Shown here: in pieces, positions 13,501-25,630 of the stretch
Position numbering within the stretch: position 1 is the stretch's first letter
How the letters are laid out: every line of letters starts with the position of its first letter
DNA from: Ptychodera flava
Lineage: Eukaryota; Hemichordata; Enteropneusta; Ptychoderidae
Length of the DNA: 64,000 bases
Assembly (NCBI RefSeq): GCF_041260155.1
Contig: NC_091933.1
Location: 29,273,933-29,337,932 of the forward strand
Reading direction: 5' to 3'
Translations under genes and position numbers: made by a program
The notes under the pieces: model-generated
What the model saw: the letters and a program-made list of their open reading frames with translations, nothing else
The model's database searches: none
What the model was told of the DNA's origin: nothing

Positions 13501-15339
13501 TAAGTCTTTCACTTTCGAGGTGAAAATTACCTTAGAATGTATATAAGACTTTCCACAAAATTCGATATGCTGGATTCAAGCCTACGTCGTTTCATCGAAC
13601 ATTTTTCATACAAAACAGATAATACACCAACACTCATGCATACACACAAACATTTGTTTGTTTATTTTTCTCACCTCATCGACAGTATGGTAGACGCTGT
13701 AGTCAAATTCATCAGTTCGTGGTTTGCCGCTGAACTGTGCATCTATCCTCGACTGCACATCTGCAATCCAAATGTTGTGGGGGATTTTGGAGGCGTACAG
13801 ATATTCTTTGATGGATTTCACTCGATTCGGGGGCACCATTAAATCCGTTGGGAACTTCCAGAAATCGAGCTGCAGGATGTAGGGTAGTTAAAGTAGTTTA
13901 TATTGACGAGAGTTAAGAAGAATGAAGAATAACACTAGAAACGGAATAAAACATTAGCCATATACTTTTCATGCATGCATGGAAGCATGCATGGGTAATC
14001 CGTGGCACATTTCGGCCAACAAATAAACCAATTTGCATCTCCAAAAAAGAAAACGGTAAGAGGTCCAATTTTCACTTTTCGAATGGTTTCATCATCTTGA
14101 TTATTAACTGTTAGGCCAACTTTGATTTAAAATCTTTGACCTAAGATTTGAAATACAGAAAATAAGTATACACTGTTGTGAGAATGGCACTTTGCGGCCC
14201 TCCGAACTTTAATTGCGTCAGTGTGGTAGTCACCTGAAAGATATCTACATTTTTATCTGTACGCAATCGTTGTCTTTAATACCACTTGAGCTCATGTAAC
14301 ATTATTCCAAATACTTTGATAAGCAGCGTCGTCATTGTGGTGTTTTCTGAATTAGACGACAACTCACCTCTTCATCTTCAAGTAAGGGTAACAGAGCTTC
14401 CTCCTGTTCCTCGCTTAGTAAAGTCATACGAAGGACTTGGTATCTGAAAGTGAGTGTACATAAAACTGTGCCATGTATAACGTATAATAACTTCAAGGTG
14501 TTCTACGCGACAACAGTGAGATGACCGTCTCGCTCGTACATGAAAATAAGTTACTCTCAAAAAAACAGTGTTGTAGTGTGCGCCTTGAAAGTGAAAGACT
14601 TAAACTTCTGTTCAAAATTTCCTCAATGAAACCTTTCAACCATATATACTCTTACCAGCCAGTGAAACGACTTACCTGAAATTCAAAATGGTCATCACCC
14701 CCTTGTTAACTTTATTGGAACAAATACAGTTTTCGAATTTTGAAAAACTACACGGGTGAATTTTTTCTTACTTCAGGTACTTTAAAATGAGCCCCCACAA
14801 GGGATTGTAAAAACTCCTGTCCCCAATTAGTATTCTACCTTAAACAGTTTTCGCGGATGTTTTGTTTCCATAAAATTTGATCTCTTTGTTGTGAAGGCAG
14901 TGACCCGTTAAAAACACTTCGGTAAACGTTAGTGATAAGTTGAATTCCTTTCTTTATGATCTCTACAAGAAGGAACAAGGATGTTTCCATCTTTGGATAT
15001 CATACACATCAAGTTCCTGACCATGGAGCGCCGATGGTTTATAAGTCCAATCAGGCAATGCCAATATTATCTCTCTGGCTTCCTCTGTACAGGAATACAA
15101 ATTTAGCTTTTTCTTAAGTCATTCCACAAAACATGTTTTACCCATCCACTGCCAATTTTGTTCCTCAAATGTATGGAAGGCTTATATAAAGTTTAAACGT
15201 GGCCCCGTCACGATATTTAAAGAGAGTAACATTCTTATGTTAGGTGACAGCATATGACCATCGCATTTACTTACCCTTCGTAGTCAGTTGCTGCCACGCA
15301 GGAGAGCAGAGACAGTGATAAGACGACAACTCTCAACAT
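4174..15339 (-). CDS. Secreted metallocarboxypeptidase A-like zymogen (M14A), 10 exons
   Basis: Encodes a 406-residue preproenzyme that would remove C-terminal residues from peptides after secretion. Exons in coding order: 15275-15339, 14368-14443, 13675-13869, 11645-11746, 10709-10813, 10329-10439, 10035-10125, 8448-8653, 7434-7518, 4174-4358. All phases join (1221 nt including TAG) and splice ends are GT-AG. Residues 1-17 are a signal peptide; about 18-96 form the propeptide, ending at basic K96/R98. Zinc ligands are H165 and E168 (HAREW) and H293 (DYHSYSQ). R223, N240 and R241 bind substrate, Y346 is the Tyr248 equivalent, E369 in the ELRD motif is catalytic, and C234-C257 form the conserved disulfide. 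The specificity residue is V353 (position 255 of bovine enzyme), so A-type (hydrophobic) preference is inferred rather than B-type (Asp). Length matches the family. No lesion seen. Tissue is not shown by sequence; a digestive role is likely. Confidence 0.95.
4359..7433. other. Last carboxypeptidase intron, with (GTAT)n array
   Basis: A 3.1 kb intron. It contains a short (CA)n near 4975-4990 and a long (GTAT)n array. Several short open frames exist on both strands but none has recognisable domains or splice support. Confidence 0.6.
6525..6840. repeat. (GTAT)n tetranucleotide array with degenerate tail
   Basis: Nearly pure GTAT repeats to about 6690, with a short GT interruption near 6580-6594, then degenerate CTAT/GTCT variants to about 6840. 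Open frames across it encode only MYVC-type periodic peptides and are artefacts. Confidence 0.95.
8211..8362. mobile_element. Small MITE flanked by 10-base direct repeats
   Basis: Arms of about 48 bases (8219-8266 and about 8307-8356) are imperfect inverted repeats containing the ACAGAGATTG motif. The interval is bracketed by the direct repeat GGTTATGGCT at 8201-8210 and 8363-8372, a plausible target-site duplication of the hAT or Mutator length class. It lies in a carboxypeptidase intron and is non-coding. Confidence 0.6.
8813..9272. repeat. Compound microsatellite (CCAT)n-(ACAT)n-(CA)n
   Basis: Starts as CCAT repeats (to about 8950), becomes ACAT repeats, and is interrupted by two (CA)n blocks (about 9055-9073 and 9124-9173). 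About 460 bases in a carboxypeptidase intron; the open frames across it on both strands are repeat artefacts. Confidence 0.95.
9274..9736 (+). mobile_element. Possible solo LTR or retroelement promoter remnant
   Basis: A unique-looking block between two microsatellites. It begins TGTTATGATGG, carries an AATAAA-like sequence near 9454 and a TATAAATA box near 9502-9509 in promoter-like surroundings, and could end ...GAACA. No target duplication and no second copy in the window, so this is only a suggestion. Confidence 0.25.
9819..9930. repeat. (GCAC)n-(ATAC)n compound microsatellite
   Basis: About 35 bases of GCAC/ACGC repeats followed by about 78 bases of ATAC repeats, just downstream (on the minus-strand gene) of carboxypeptidase exon 7. 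Confidence 0.95.
10451..10547. repeat. (ATT)n-(GTT)n compound trinucleotide array
   Basis: About 17 ATT units switch to about 15 GTT units, in the intron next to carboxypeptidase exon 6. Its edge is only about 11 bases from the exon's acceptor side (10439). Confidence 0.95.
12572..13523. mobile_element. Inverted-repeat element of about 950 bases in a carboxypeptidase intron
   Basis: The left end (about 12572-12760) and right end (about 13330-13523) are divergent inverted repeats sharing motifs such as CCATTCTCTTT, AAATCGGTA and GAGAAACAA. A third partial copy of the terminal motif occurs at about 14578-14720. No coding sequence. Exact ends and target duplication are not resolved. Confidence 0.5.
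14578..14720. repeat. Partial copy of the 12572-13523 repeat terminus
   Basis: The stretch with CTTGAAAGTGAAAGACTTA, TTTCCTCAA and CTTTCAACCAT matches the inverted termini of the neighbouring element, indicating a truncated family member in carboxypeptidase intron 1. Confidence 0.5.
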
Positions 15340-15428
15340 GGTAAACGGTAGAATGAGCAGCTGTGACTACCGAAAGAACCGACAATTCAATTTGTACTTT
15401 AGAGAGAACGTGAGTCTCCGATAGTCAC

Positions 15429-15436
15429 CTTTATAT
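15429..15436 (-). promoter_or_regulatory. TATA box of the carboxypeptidase gene
   Basis: CCTTTATA on the plus strand reads TATAAAGG on the minus strand, about 90 bases upstream of the start codon (15339-15337), which predicts a short 5' UTR of about 60 bases. A palindromic GATA-factor-type sequence (TTATCTGATAA, minus-strand reading) lies at 15448-15458 just upstream, a possible gut-expression element. Confidence 0.55.
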
Positions 15437-15507
15437 GTAAATTGGTATTATCAGATAAGGTTGTGATTCATTGCTGACGTGTTATTGCTAAATCGAACGA
15501 TATTTAA

Positions 15508-15692
15508 AGGTATACAGTCACCTGATCTAAATATGCCCATACATGGTCAAAGGAGCGTTCCTTGGTATTCAAAATGCCCATGTGAGGGCGCTGTTTTTTA
15601 AAAAGCGGCCACTCCCTTAACACTTGTGATTGGTTAGATTTTCTCTTTCTATGGTAACTGTGGCAAAATTGGAACAGGTGATAGTATACCTT
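15508..15692. mobile_element. MITE with AGGTATAC termini and TTAA flanks
   Basis: The ends AGGTATACAGTCACCTG and CAGGTGATAGTATACCT are inverted repeats. TTAA occurs at both borders (15504-15507 and 15693-15696). TTAA duplication is typical of piggyBac-type insertion, so that affinity is inferred. About 185 bases, non-coding, sits just upstream of the carboxypeptidase promoter. Confidence 0.65.
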
Positions 15693-15699
15693 TTAACAG

Positions 15700-18600
15700 C
15701 AGATATGGCTTTGATATAGTGGCTTACCGATCTAAAGACAGGGTAAGCTTCCCTAAAAGTCATTATTCCACTAAATTTGTGCAATTTTCAAGTTCGCTCA
15801 GCCTCATCCGAAAGAGGATGGAAACAACTTCTTTGATTTCCGACTTTGAAATGCACACAACTCGTACCCTTTGAAATTTTCAAAATATCTAGCTTCTGGT
15901 CGGTCACACTTTGAAGTTCAGTATAGCGGTAATCATAAAGGTATGTTTCTTGCTACATCGAAACCTTCAAATAGGAGTGATTGTTGCTGACAGCGATCAT
16001 GGAAACAAATTTTCACGAATGCGCTCGCCCTCTTCACCGTTTGTGTTTCTGGTAGCTTTAGTGATCACAACTATGCTTCTCTCAGGTCACCGTGACATAG
16101 TAACTAAAAATGCGAGGTGAGAGAAAAGATGTCATCTGTTTCAGCTGTGTAAATAAGTGATGTTTGTTGTCGCTTTGACAAGCTTTCTCCATATCAACGT
16201 CTAAAGACAGCAGAATTGGTTATTTTTCCGAAAAGCTGCCTTTACCGACGCGATGAGGCAACAGAAAGAGTGTAAAAATAATTCCATGCAAAAACAAAGA
16301 AAGAGGATATAATTTCACGAGAATACACAATTTCGATTTTATCAAACTACTGCCAAAGTTAAAATTACTTCAACTTCTTCAATGTTTGCTAAACTTGCTG
16401 TGGTTTTATGTCGAGTGATCGTTTCCTTCAAAGTCTTTCCTCAAAATTGTGATAGCTTTGGGAATATTTGGGAAAAAAACTAAATGATGGAAAATGTTTT
16501 CCCCTGAATTAAAGATATATCGGAATATCACCATCATATATGTCCCTCCCAAAACACTTCACCGTTTATAAGCCCTCTTCCAAAGGTTCCTGCCAGATGT
16601 TAAATGGTTCACACTAATTTTAAGACTTTGTAATGCACTCGGTATTCATGACACGTAAGCTAATTGATTGCCCTCTCTCCGCTTCGAGTCTCGTCGTGTG
16701 CACAGAGGTTAGAACGACCCAAGCAGGATCTCAATTTAACCTAACATTTCATACGAGGCGAATTTCACAATAGCCTGTCTCCGTACTGTGACCTGCATAC
16801 ATGTATAGATAAATTCTTTGATAGCTAGAAGTATTCGGTTGATAAGGAAACTTGTGATCGAAGGGAAATGGCTTCAGTTAAGTATTTCGTTCTCAACAAT
16901 TTCTGCTGGATGACGTCAATAAAGCCTAGAAGTTTCTAGTTAAGAATAAAACATCCCGTTAGTATTTGATCCGATGTTACCGTGTTACTCGCAGACAGAT
17001 ATTCCGATTTCGCCCCCTCGATGTCTTTTTGGCCAGCCAGTATGTTAGTCTCTTACAACGTTGCGACATTATACATCTATAAAACATATTTGGGAAATTC
17101 AAACTTAACGTGACACTATGTCGAGTTCCATTCTTCAGCAATCTGGTCAGCCTTTGTCACATTCTGTCCTTCGATATATCTGTCTCAAAATGTCTGTTTG
17201 TCACTCCATGGGCAACCACACCTCGCTCAGCTTTATAAAGCTCCGCTAGATAAAACGTCTAATGTATTTTTCGGTACTTTTGAAAAAAGATGGTTACTTT
17301 CTTTTTCTACTCAAAAAATCACGTCAAAATGCCTCCTGTTCAATGTTCTCAGGATGTTCTATATGTTATTGTTTGCACTCACTGGTCTGTTAGGTGTGTG
17401 GTTAGGTTAATTCTGATCAAATTCAATCCTTTGTCACAGTGATATTGGACATCGTTCATGTTTGCATGGTAAATCTTTGTAACGAAACATACTTTCACGA
17501 GACTCATAAAATGGGCTAGTTTTTTTGAAACAAAATTATGAAACCGTTATAAAAACAGCTATTGTCCCTTCAATAGACTACGTTTGACTCAAATTATCAT
17601 GAATGGGAACACGCCGTCTGGTGCGTTTACTTATCATGTACAGATATTATCGTCGCCTGTAGAGGTGCTTGGTATCTCTTTGATTGACATATCTCATTTT
17701 CTGACCTAGAATTACTGAAAGAATAAATAGTTTTCCGTTGAGAAACTTTGTTAAAGTTTACATCTGTAAAATTTTCATCCATACAAAGTATTAAGAAGTG
17801 ACACTAGAGTCACATTTGATAAGGAAAGAGATCCTGAAGATTGGCGTGTAGCAAAAAGCTCATTTGATCTTAATTTGGATAAGGTGACGACAAAATCATT
17901 ATCTTAACATGAAACAATACGTTTAAGAGGTTTCCCATGTCTCATCACTCTAGAAGAAAAACAAAATACGATACAAAAAAATTCCACAAGCGATGAGAAA
18001 GGATGGCATTAGACATCTGTGAAACCTTGAACAGAACATCCCATTTCTTAGATCTTTAAAAAGTAACACATCTTTGTGCACGGAATATATAATTAAAATA
18101 CAAAAACTCAATTGTATGTACTAATCATCGTAATAAGATATTTAATTTTGTTTAAAACGTACAGAGTTTTCAAAGACCCGGGTGTTCAGTGCAAGCCTGA
18201 CCAGTAAGCCTAAAGGCAATAGCAGCGCTCCTGTCATTGTCGTTACCCTCTGACTTATCTTACAGAAGTTACGGTCCTACTGAACAATTTGTTTTTAAAA
18301 TATGCGTGATGACAGCAATCAAGTTGTTCTTCAATGTTCATCCTAGGAATGCTCATACAGTTGTACTTATTCCAAGACTTTGTTTTCTCTGATGTGAAGT
18401 AAAAAAACAAAACAAAACAAACAAAACAAAACAAAAACATATCTCCCATCATGCATGAGAAAACCAGCCATGTAAAGCGAGGCAACTGCATACTCGGTCA
18501 TCACACTCAAACAAGGTCAAGTCAATGAATGACCGCTTTAGACATATACGGTATGCTGAAGTAGACGTGTTGTAACTTTAAAACACGACGCATTGGCTCA

Positions 18601-19880
18601 GCGACAGATAACTACAGCCAGACCAAAGGTGATTGTCCAGAAACTTGACGCCCGATTACGGAAAGACTGCGCTGCATTTCATCTTAGCAAGGACTGCAGA
18701 TTTGAATTTACAAGATTCCAGGCTTCAGGGGTATAAACTCTTTGTTGCACTCTATTACTTATCAGCTTTTATAATTTGGATTGATGGATTTTGACGAACA
18801 TAGACAATGGTGCCATGCATGCTTAAATACATCAAGTTATTGAAATTGGAAACGAGACGAAAAATCAAACCATTCAGTGACCTGTTGTAAAATACCAGGA
18901 GGAATTCACCGAGTAACCCAGTAGATTTAGCGGTCTCTCCACCAACGCTTGAAATTCGATCGTATGACTCAATTGAGTCAAATGACAGAGCAAAAACAGG
19001 CGCTGGGGGCGCACTTCTACCGAATTCATGGTGCTACGTAAAAGAGACAGTGACGTAAATGTAATTACTGAATGTATACGACTAACAATTGTAAAACAAA
19101 TTGACTGACTTTATTCTTGAAGATAATGGCTTCTTGGTTCATGTGAATGCACATTTGTATCAAAACATAAAATAAACATGCGAAATGAGACTTATATAGG
19201 CAAAGCACAGTAAATATAAATCTTCGTCCATTCTAAACACAAATAAAACCGACTGTCTTCGGAGGAGTAACATGGTTAACAAAGTCGTTGTCTGGCGAAG
19301 ATTGCCTGCATTACATCTTATATTGGATGCATCTACACTGTACTTTACACAGGTCAGGAGTGCTGCTAGTTCTTTTCTGATCACTGCAACCTGCAAAATG
19401 TAACCCAATGTTCTACTTAACAGCATTTTGACTCATTTCAATAGACACAATAAATCATCAGATCGGTTCTCAAGCTTGAATATAGTTGGTGTTTCTGATA
19501 GGAGGCAGCCAGATATTTCCAGCAAAACATGACGATGACAGTAGACGAGAAAACAGTTGTTGGTGGACGATACTTCCTCGGTATACTTAAGAAAATGGCT
19601 AAATAACTTGATGCCTGAAGGCAACGACACCAGTGAACAAAATCTTATCACTGTATTGATTTGGCGTCATATCATCTAAAACCCCTTGTATGTCGGGCAT
19701 CGACTGCCAAACTGACAACGATCGAAAATAAAAACATCACAACGACACCCCATGCTACGGTGAGTGAGGACAAAACAAATTTAAAGGCAGATTTGAAGAA
19801 ATACAATTTCCTCCACAGGAATAGAGATTATTGAAGGAATGAGTTTAACATTGTCGGCAACTGAGTTGTGATGTTAACTA
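15700..19880. other. Intergenic sequence, no gene recognised
   Basis: Moderately AT-rich spacer. Two adjacent minus-strand open stretches (19433-19651 and 19160-19400) have acceptor-like AG ends and some coding-like composition, but no family or reading continuity could be established. Nothing else is supported. Confidence 0.45.
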
Positions 19881-19881
19881 T

Positions 19882-22800
19882 GTTAGTCCGTGGGCTAGAG
19901 GGGGTCTACGTGCACCCCCCCCCCACAGGATAACAAACCTGTATTTTTCAGAAGCCTTGGGATCCCTAGAATACGAAATGGAATTTTAACAGAAAAAATA
20001 TAGGGATGGAATAGCTGTTATGGTCATGTTTTGAAGGGTACCGCAAAATCACGATTTTCCAAGCCAAATGCATTTTCGTCAAATCTGTCTTCTTGTAAGT
20101 CATGTGCTGAGCTCATTTTGTAACATAACCTCACTTGTTTGGTATCATTAGAAAGGGAATTTATTCTTCTTTAAGATGACATATTGTACTAAGCAATATC
20201 TTCTACAGTTTTTGTCAAATATAACCAAAACTTATCCCTTACCCCAAAATTTAACATTGCAAATTACAGTAAATCTCAAATTCTACCAATTTTTTAGCTA
20301 GGCATAATAAAAAATGCAATGCTTTGTCTGAAATCTGTTTTATTTGATACAGGAACATGTCAGAAATATGAATTGGTTTTTAACAGAAAAAATATTGGGA
20401 ATCTACAGCTGTAACAGTCATATTTTGAAGGGTACCGCAAAATCACAGTGTTGCAGATTTGCATGCATTTTTGTTAAATTTGTCTTCTTATAAGTTATCT
20501 AATCTTTGAAATGACATATTGTAACATGCAATATCTTCTATAGTTTTCATGATATATAACCAAAACTTACCCCATACCCCAAAGTTTACATTGGAAATTT
20601 CAGTCATAGCTAAAACCAAATTCTACAATTTTTTTACGTAGACATAAAATCTGCCTGGTTTTGCTATTAAATCTGTTTTATCTGGTACAAGGACATGTCA
20701 GAAATATGAAATAGACTTTTAACAGAAAAAATATTGGGAATCTACAGCTGTAACAGTCATATTTTGAAGGGTACCGCAAAATAACAGTGTTGCAGATTTG
20801 CATGCATTTTTGTTAAATTTGTCTTCTTATAAGTTATCTGCTGAGCTTGTTTTTGAATATAACCTGGCTTGTTAGATATCATTAGAAAGATAATTCACTA
20901 ATCTTTAGAATGACATATTGTAACATGCAATATCTTCTATAGTTTTCATGATATATAACCAAAACTTACCCCATACCCCAAAGTTTACATTGAAAATTTC
21001 AGTCATAGCTAAAACCAAATTCTACCATTTTTTTATGTAGACATATAAAAGCTGCCCATTTTTGCTATTAATTCTGTTTTATAAGGTACAGGGTCATGTC
21101 AGAATTATGAAATAGACTTGTTACAGAAAGAATATTTGGATTCTATGGCTGTAACAGGCATATTCTGTGGAGTACTGCAAAACCACAGCAGTGCGGACTC
21201 ATATGTGTTTTTGTTAACTTTGTCCCATTGTAGGTCATCTGCTGCGCTTCTATATAATATAACCATGTTTATTTTATACCATTGAAAAGCTAATTTACTA
21301 TTTTTTAAAATGACATATTGTTATATGCCACATCTTATATAGTTTTCATGGAATATGACGAAAACTTACCCAATACGACAAAGTTTATATCGAAAATTAC
21401 TTTCGTAGCTATCGTCAAATTCTACCAATTTTCTCGCTAGACATAACAAATAAGCCAATACTTTATATAAAATTTCTTTATTTGGTACTGGGGAATGTCA
21501 GAAATATGAAATAGACTTTTAACAGAAAATATATTGGGACTCTACAGCTGTAACAGTCATATTTTGAAGGGTCTCGCAAAATCACAGTAATGAAAACTCG
21601 CTTGCTGTTTTGTTAAATCTGTCGTCTTATAAGTCATCTGATGAGCTTGATTTTTGACATAACCTGGCTTGTTAGGTATCAATAGAAAGGTAATTCACTA
21701 GTCTTTAAAATGACATATTTTAAATATGCAATGTCTTGTTTAGGTTTCATGAAATAGGACCAAATCTTACCCCATACCCCAAGGTTTACACAGCAACTTA
21801 CTGCAAATCTGAAACTCTATCATTTTTTACAATTTATTAACTTAGTATACAAAAGGCAATGCTTGTATGCAATCTATGAAATCTGTGTTTTGTTAAAAAA
21901 GTATGTTACAAAAAGGAAATTAACTTTTAACAGGAAATTAACTTTTAACAGGAACATAATATGATTTTGTAGCCTTTTGGATCATATTTGGAAGGGTACC
22001 CAGGTATCAGGGCAAATTTGCCGAAACACATACATTTGCAATATATGGGTTCCCCCTCCAAAAATGATCCAAGTGGCCACTAAATTTTATCATCTTCCCG
22101 TTAAAAGTTAATTTTATACTTGTAACATACTTTTGTAACAAATAAATCAGATTTTAAATAAGAATTGCCTTTTGTATTATGTGCAGCAAAAAATGGTAGA
22201 ATTTAAGATGAGCCGTAATTTGCGATTTGAACTTTTTGGGTATGGGGTAAAGTTTGACCATATTCCAGGAAAACTATGAATGACATTGTATATTACAATA
22301 TGTCATCTTAAAGAAGAATAAATTGCCCTACTAATGATACCTCACAAGCCAGGTTGTGTCACAAAATAAGTTCAGCAGATTACTTACAAGAAGAAGAATT
22401 TAACAAAAAAGGTGCCAGTTTGCGGTTCTGCGATTTTGCATTTCCCTTCAAAATATGGCTGTTACAACTATACAGTCCAAATATTTTTTTCTGTTAAAAG
22501 TCTATTTCACATTTCTGACATGACCCAGTACCATATACAACAGATTTAATACCGAAACAGAGCTATTTTTATCATGTCTAGCTAAAGATTCACGGAAATT
22601 GATCACGTTATGTATGACAGTACTTTCAATATAAACCTTGGGGTATGGGGTACGTTTTGGTCATTTCCATGAAAACTATACAAGATATTGCCTGTTACAA
22701 TATTTCATTGTAAATACCAGTTAATTACCTTTCCAATGATACTAAACAAACCCGGTTATAATCAATAACAAGCTTAGTAGACTACTTATAAGATGACAGA

Positions 22801-24590
22801 TTTATCAAAAACGGATGCGAATCAGGAATACTGAGATTTTGCTGTACCCTTAAAAATACAGCTGACAGCTATAGAATCCCAATATTTTTTCTGTTAAAAG
22901 TTCATTTCATATTTATGATATGGCCAAGTACAAAATAAAACAGATTTCGTACAAAAAATTGCCTAATTTTATATATCTGCGTAAAAAAATTGCTTAAATT
23001 TGACATTAGCTATGACAGTAGTTTTCAATGTAAATTTTGGGGTATTGGGTAAGTTTTGGTCATATTTCATAAAAATCTGTACAAGATATTGCTTGTTACA
23101 ATATGTCATTTTAAAGACTAGTATATAATCTTACTAATGATACCTAACAACTTACATTATATTCTATAAGAAGCTCAGCAGATGACTTACAAGACGATAC
23201 ATTCAACAAAAATGCACGCAAGTCAGGAATACTGAGATTTTGCTGTACCCTTCAAAATCTGACTGTTACAACTACAGAATTCCAATCTTTTTTCTGTTAA
23301 AAGTCTATTTTATATTTTTGACATGAGCCATTACCGAATGAAATAGATTTCATACAAATAAATGCCTGATTTTATGTGTCTGGGTAAAGAAAATGGTAGA
23401 ATTTGATTTTAGCTATGACTGAAATTTTCAATGTAAATTTTGGGGTATGGGGTAAGTTTTGGTCATATTTCTTGAAAACTATGCAAGATATTACATGTTA
23501 CAATATGTCATTATGAAGATTAGTAAATTATCTTGCTAATGATATCTAACAAGCCAGGTTATATTCAAAAACAAGCTCAACAGATGACTTAAAAAGAGAC
23601 AGATTTTAAAAAAATGCATGCAAATCTGCAACACTGTTATTTTGCGGTACCCTTCAAAATATGACTGTTACAGCTGTAGATTCCCAATATTTTTTCTGTT
23701 AAAAGTCTATTTCATATTTCTGACATGTTCCTGTACCAAATAAAACAAATTTAATAGCAGAAACGGCCAGAGTTTTTGTGTCAAGTTAAAAAAATTGTAG
23801 AATTTGATTTTAGCTTTGACTGAAATTTTCAATGTAAACTTTGGGGTATGGGGTAAGTTTTGGTTATATATCATGAAAACTATAGAAGATGTTGCATGTT
23901 ACAATATGTCATTTCAAAGATTAGTGAATTATCTTACTATTGATACCTAACAAAACAGGTTATATTCAAAAACAAGCTCAGCAGATAACTTATAAGAAGA
24001 CAAATTTAACAAAAATGTATGCAAATCTGCAACACTGTGATTTTGCGGTACCCTTCAAAATATGACTGTTACAGCTGTAGATTCCCAATATTTTTTCTGT
24101 TAAAAACCAATTCATATTTCTGACATGTTCCTGTATCAAATAAAACAGATTTCAGACAAAGCATTGCATTTTTTATTATGCCAAGCTAAAGAATTGGTAG
24201 AATTTGAGATTTACTGTAATTTGCAATGTTAAATTTTGGGGTATGGGGTAAGTTTTGGTCAAAAACTGTAGAAGATATTGCTTAGTACAATATGTCATCT
24301 TAAAGAAGAATAAATTCCCTTTCTAATGATACCAAACAAGTGAGGTTATGTTACAAAATGAGCTCAGCACATGACTTACAAGAAGACAGATTTGACGAAA
24401 ATGCATTTGGCTTGGAAAATCGTGATTTTGCGGTACCCTTCAAAACATGACCATAACAGCTATTCCATCCCTATATTTTTTTCTGTTAAAATTCCATTTC
24501 GTATTCTAGGGATCCCAAGGCTTCTGAAAAATACAGATTTGTTATCCTGTGGGGGGTGCACGTAGACTCCCTCTAGCCCACGGACTATGT
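19882..24590. mobile_element. Large palindromic foldback element of tandem subrepeats
   Basis: Termini are inverted repeats: TAGTCCGTGGGCTAGAGG... at about 19882 and ...CCTCTAGCCCACGGACTA ending near 24590, followed inward by a C-rich/G-rich run and a TGTTATCCTGTG-type motif. Each arm is an array of about six subrepeats with period of about 340-430 bases. The marker AAGGGTACCGCAAAA recurs in the left arm near 20034, 20428, 20767, 21172, 21568 and 21995. Its complement recurs in the right arm near 22430, 22832, 23236, 23640, 24041 and 24421. The symmetry centre is near 22060-22110. There is no transposase. The architecture matches the foldback/TU-type elements known from flies and sea urchins; that affinity is inferred. 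Confidence 0.85.
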
Positions 24591-24596
24591 GTTGTT

Positions 24597-25190
24597 TACT
24601 CTCGAACTTCTGTGGCATTTTGTAACAGTGCATAGTGTCGTTGTCGCGGTGGCAACAACAGTTCCTATCAACGGCATTGCAATCGTACTTATGTTGACAC
24701 TGCTATAGCTATCTGTCAATTAGAACCTGCATCATCCGAATTCTCTGTTGTTTTAAAATAAGAGGTGTAGCATCGATGTACAGGTAATCTTGACATCGAT
24801 GCTGGGTAGGTCAGTACAAACATAAAAGTACGTACAAGCATCAGGAAAACCAATACAATGCCGTGGCTTATGAACCCGCTGGACGTGATGTAGGGAGTTG
24901 TCTATCGACGTAAGAAAGGTTGAAAATATGTAAAGATTTGTCTGCTTTCTCTGTTTAAAATCTGTTTGTTCGTTTTGATTATTGATGTCTTGGTTCAAAA
25001 TGACTTTTTATATCTCCTATTATTCACTTGTTTTATGAGTGTCTGTGTTTAACCTGGTCGCCAAATTTCTAACGAGTTAAGCTTCAATTCTACTATCGTA
25101 AGACGGAATCTTATCATGTTGAGGCTGTGTATTTCATTTTTGATTATTGCTACAGGACACATGGGATCAGACACAGGCCTATATTACAGT
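24597..25190 (-). pseudogene. Inverted degenerate copy of the SUR-like gene exon 4 and flanking introns
   Basis: Read on the minus strand, this interval aligns with about 35035-35735 of the SUR-like gene: intron 3, exon 4 (35367-35519) and part of intron 4. Long shared stretches include CCTACATCACG, GGTTCATAAGC, TTTGTACTGACCTACC, ATCAAAAATGAAATA and ACAGAGAATTC. The exon copy is broken: its acceptor side is altered and the 3' half is deleted and rearranged. Homology extends into introns, so this is a segmental duplication rather than a retrocopy. The similarity ends almost exactly at the foldback element border (about 24590). Confidence 0.8.
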
Positions 25191-25199
25191 ATGGTGAAA

Positions 25200-25630
25200 G
25201 GGTGACCATATCAGTTATTATTGTGTAGCGTGTCTCACGTGACACCATTGACGCTCCTTCAACAATGTCATAAATTACCAATCTACCAATCGATCGTTTA
25301 TGATGAAGAAGTGAATTTCAGTAAATGTAATGATGCATTTTGTATTTTGACTACGCTTACGCGACACATGTAATAATTTCTGCCTGTCTGTCTGCATTGT
25401 GTCCGATTGTCACGCATACCTACGCGTATGCAAACACTTGGACATGCTGTGCGGATTCAGACACTTGAGTAAATGAGCCAATCAACTTTCATCATTCCAC
25501 GCCAATTATACGCTTCCGTATTGACCAATCACGTCCATTATGTAATGTTTACCATTCCAAACAAAGCTGGTTACTTCTTCTCACATTTTTTCGGCATTGT
25601 TGTCTTAAGATATTAGAATTTTTCACTATA
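25200..25630. other. Intergenic sequence, nothing recognised
   Basis: No exon, RNA gene or inverted repeat could be supported here. Confidence 0.4.

Noticed and set aside
19160..19651. Two adjacent minus-strand frames with acceptor-like borders
   Set aside because: Possibly coding, but no family, no start and no donor pairing could be shown, so they were not called a gene.
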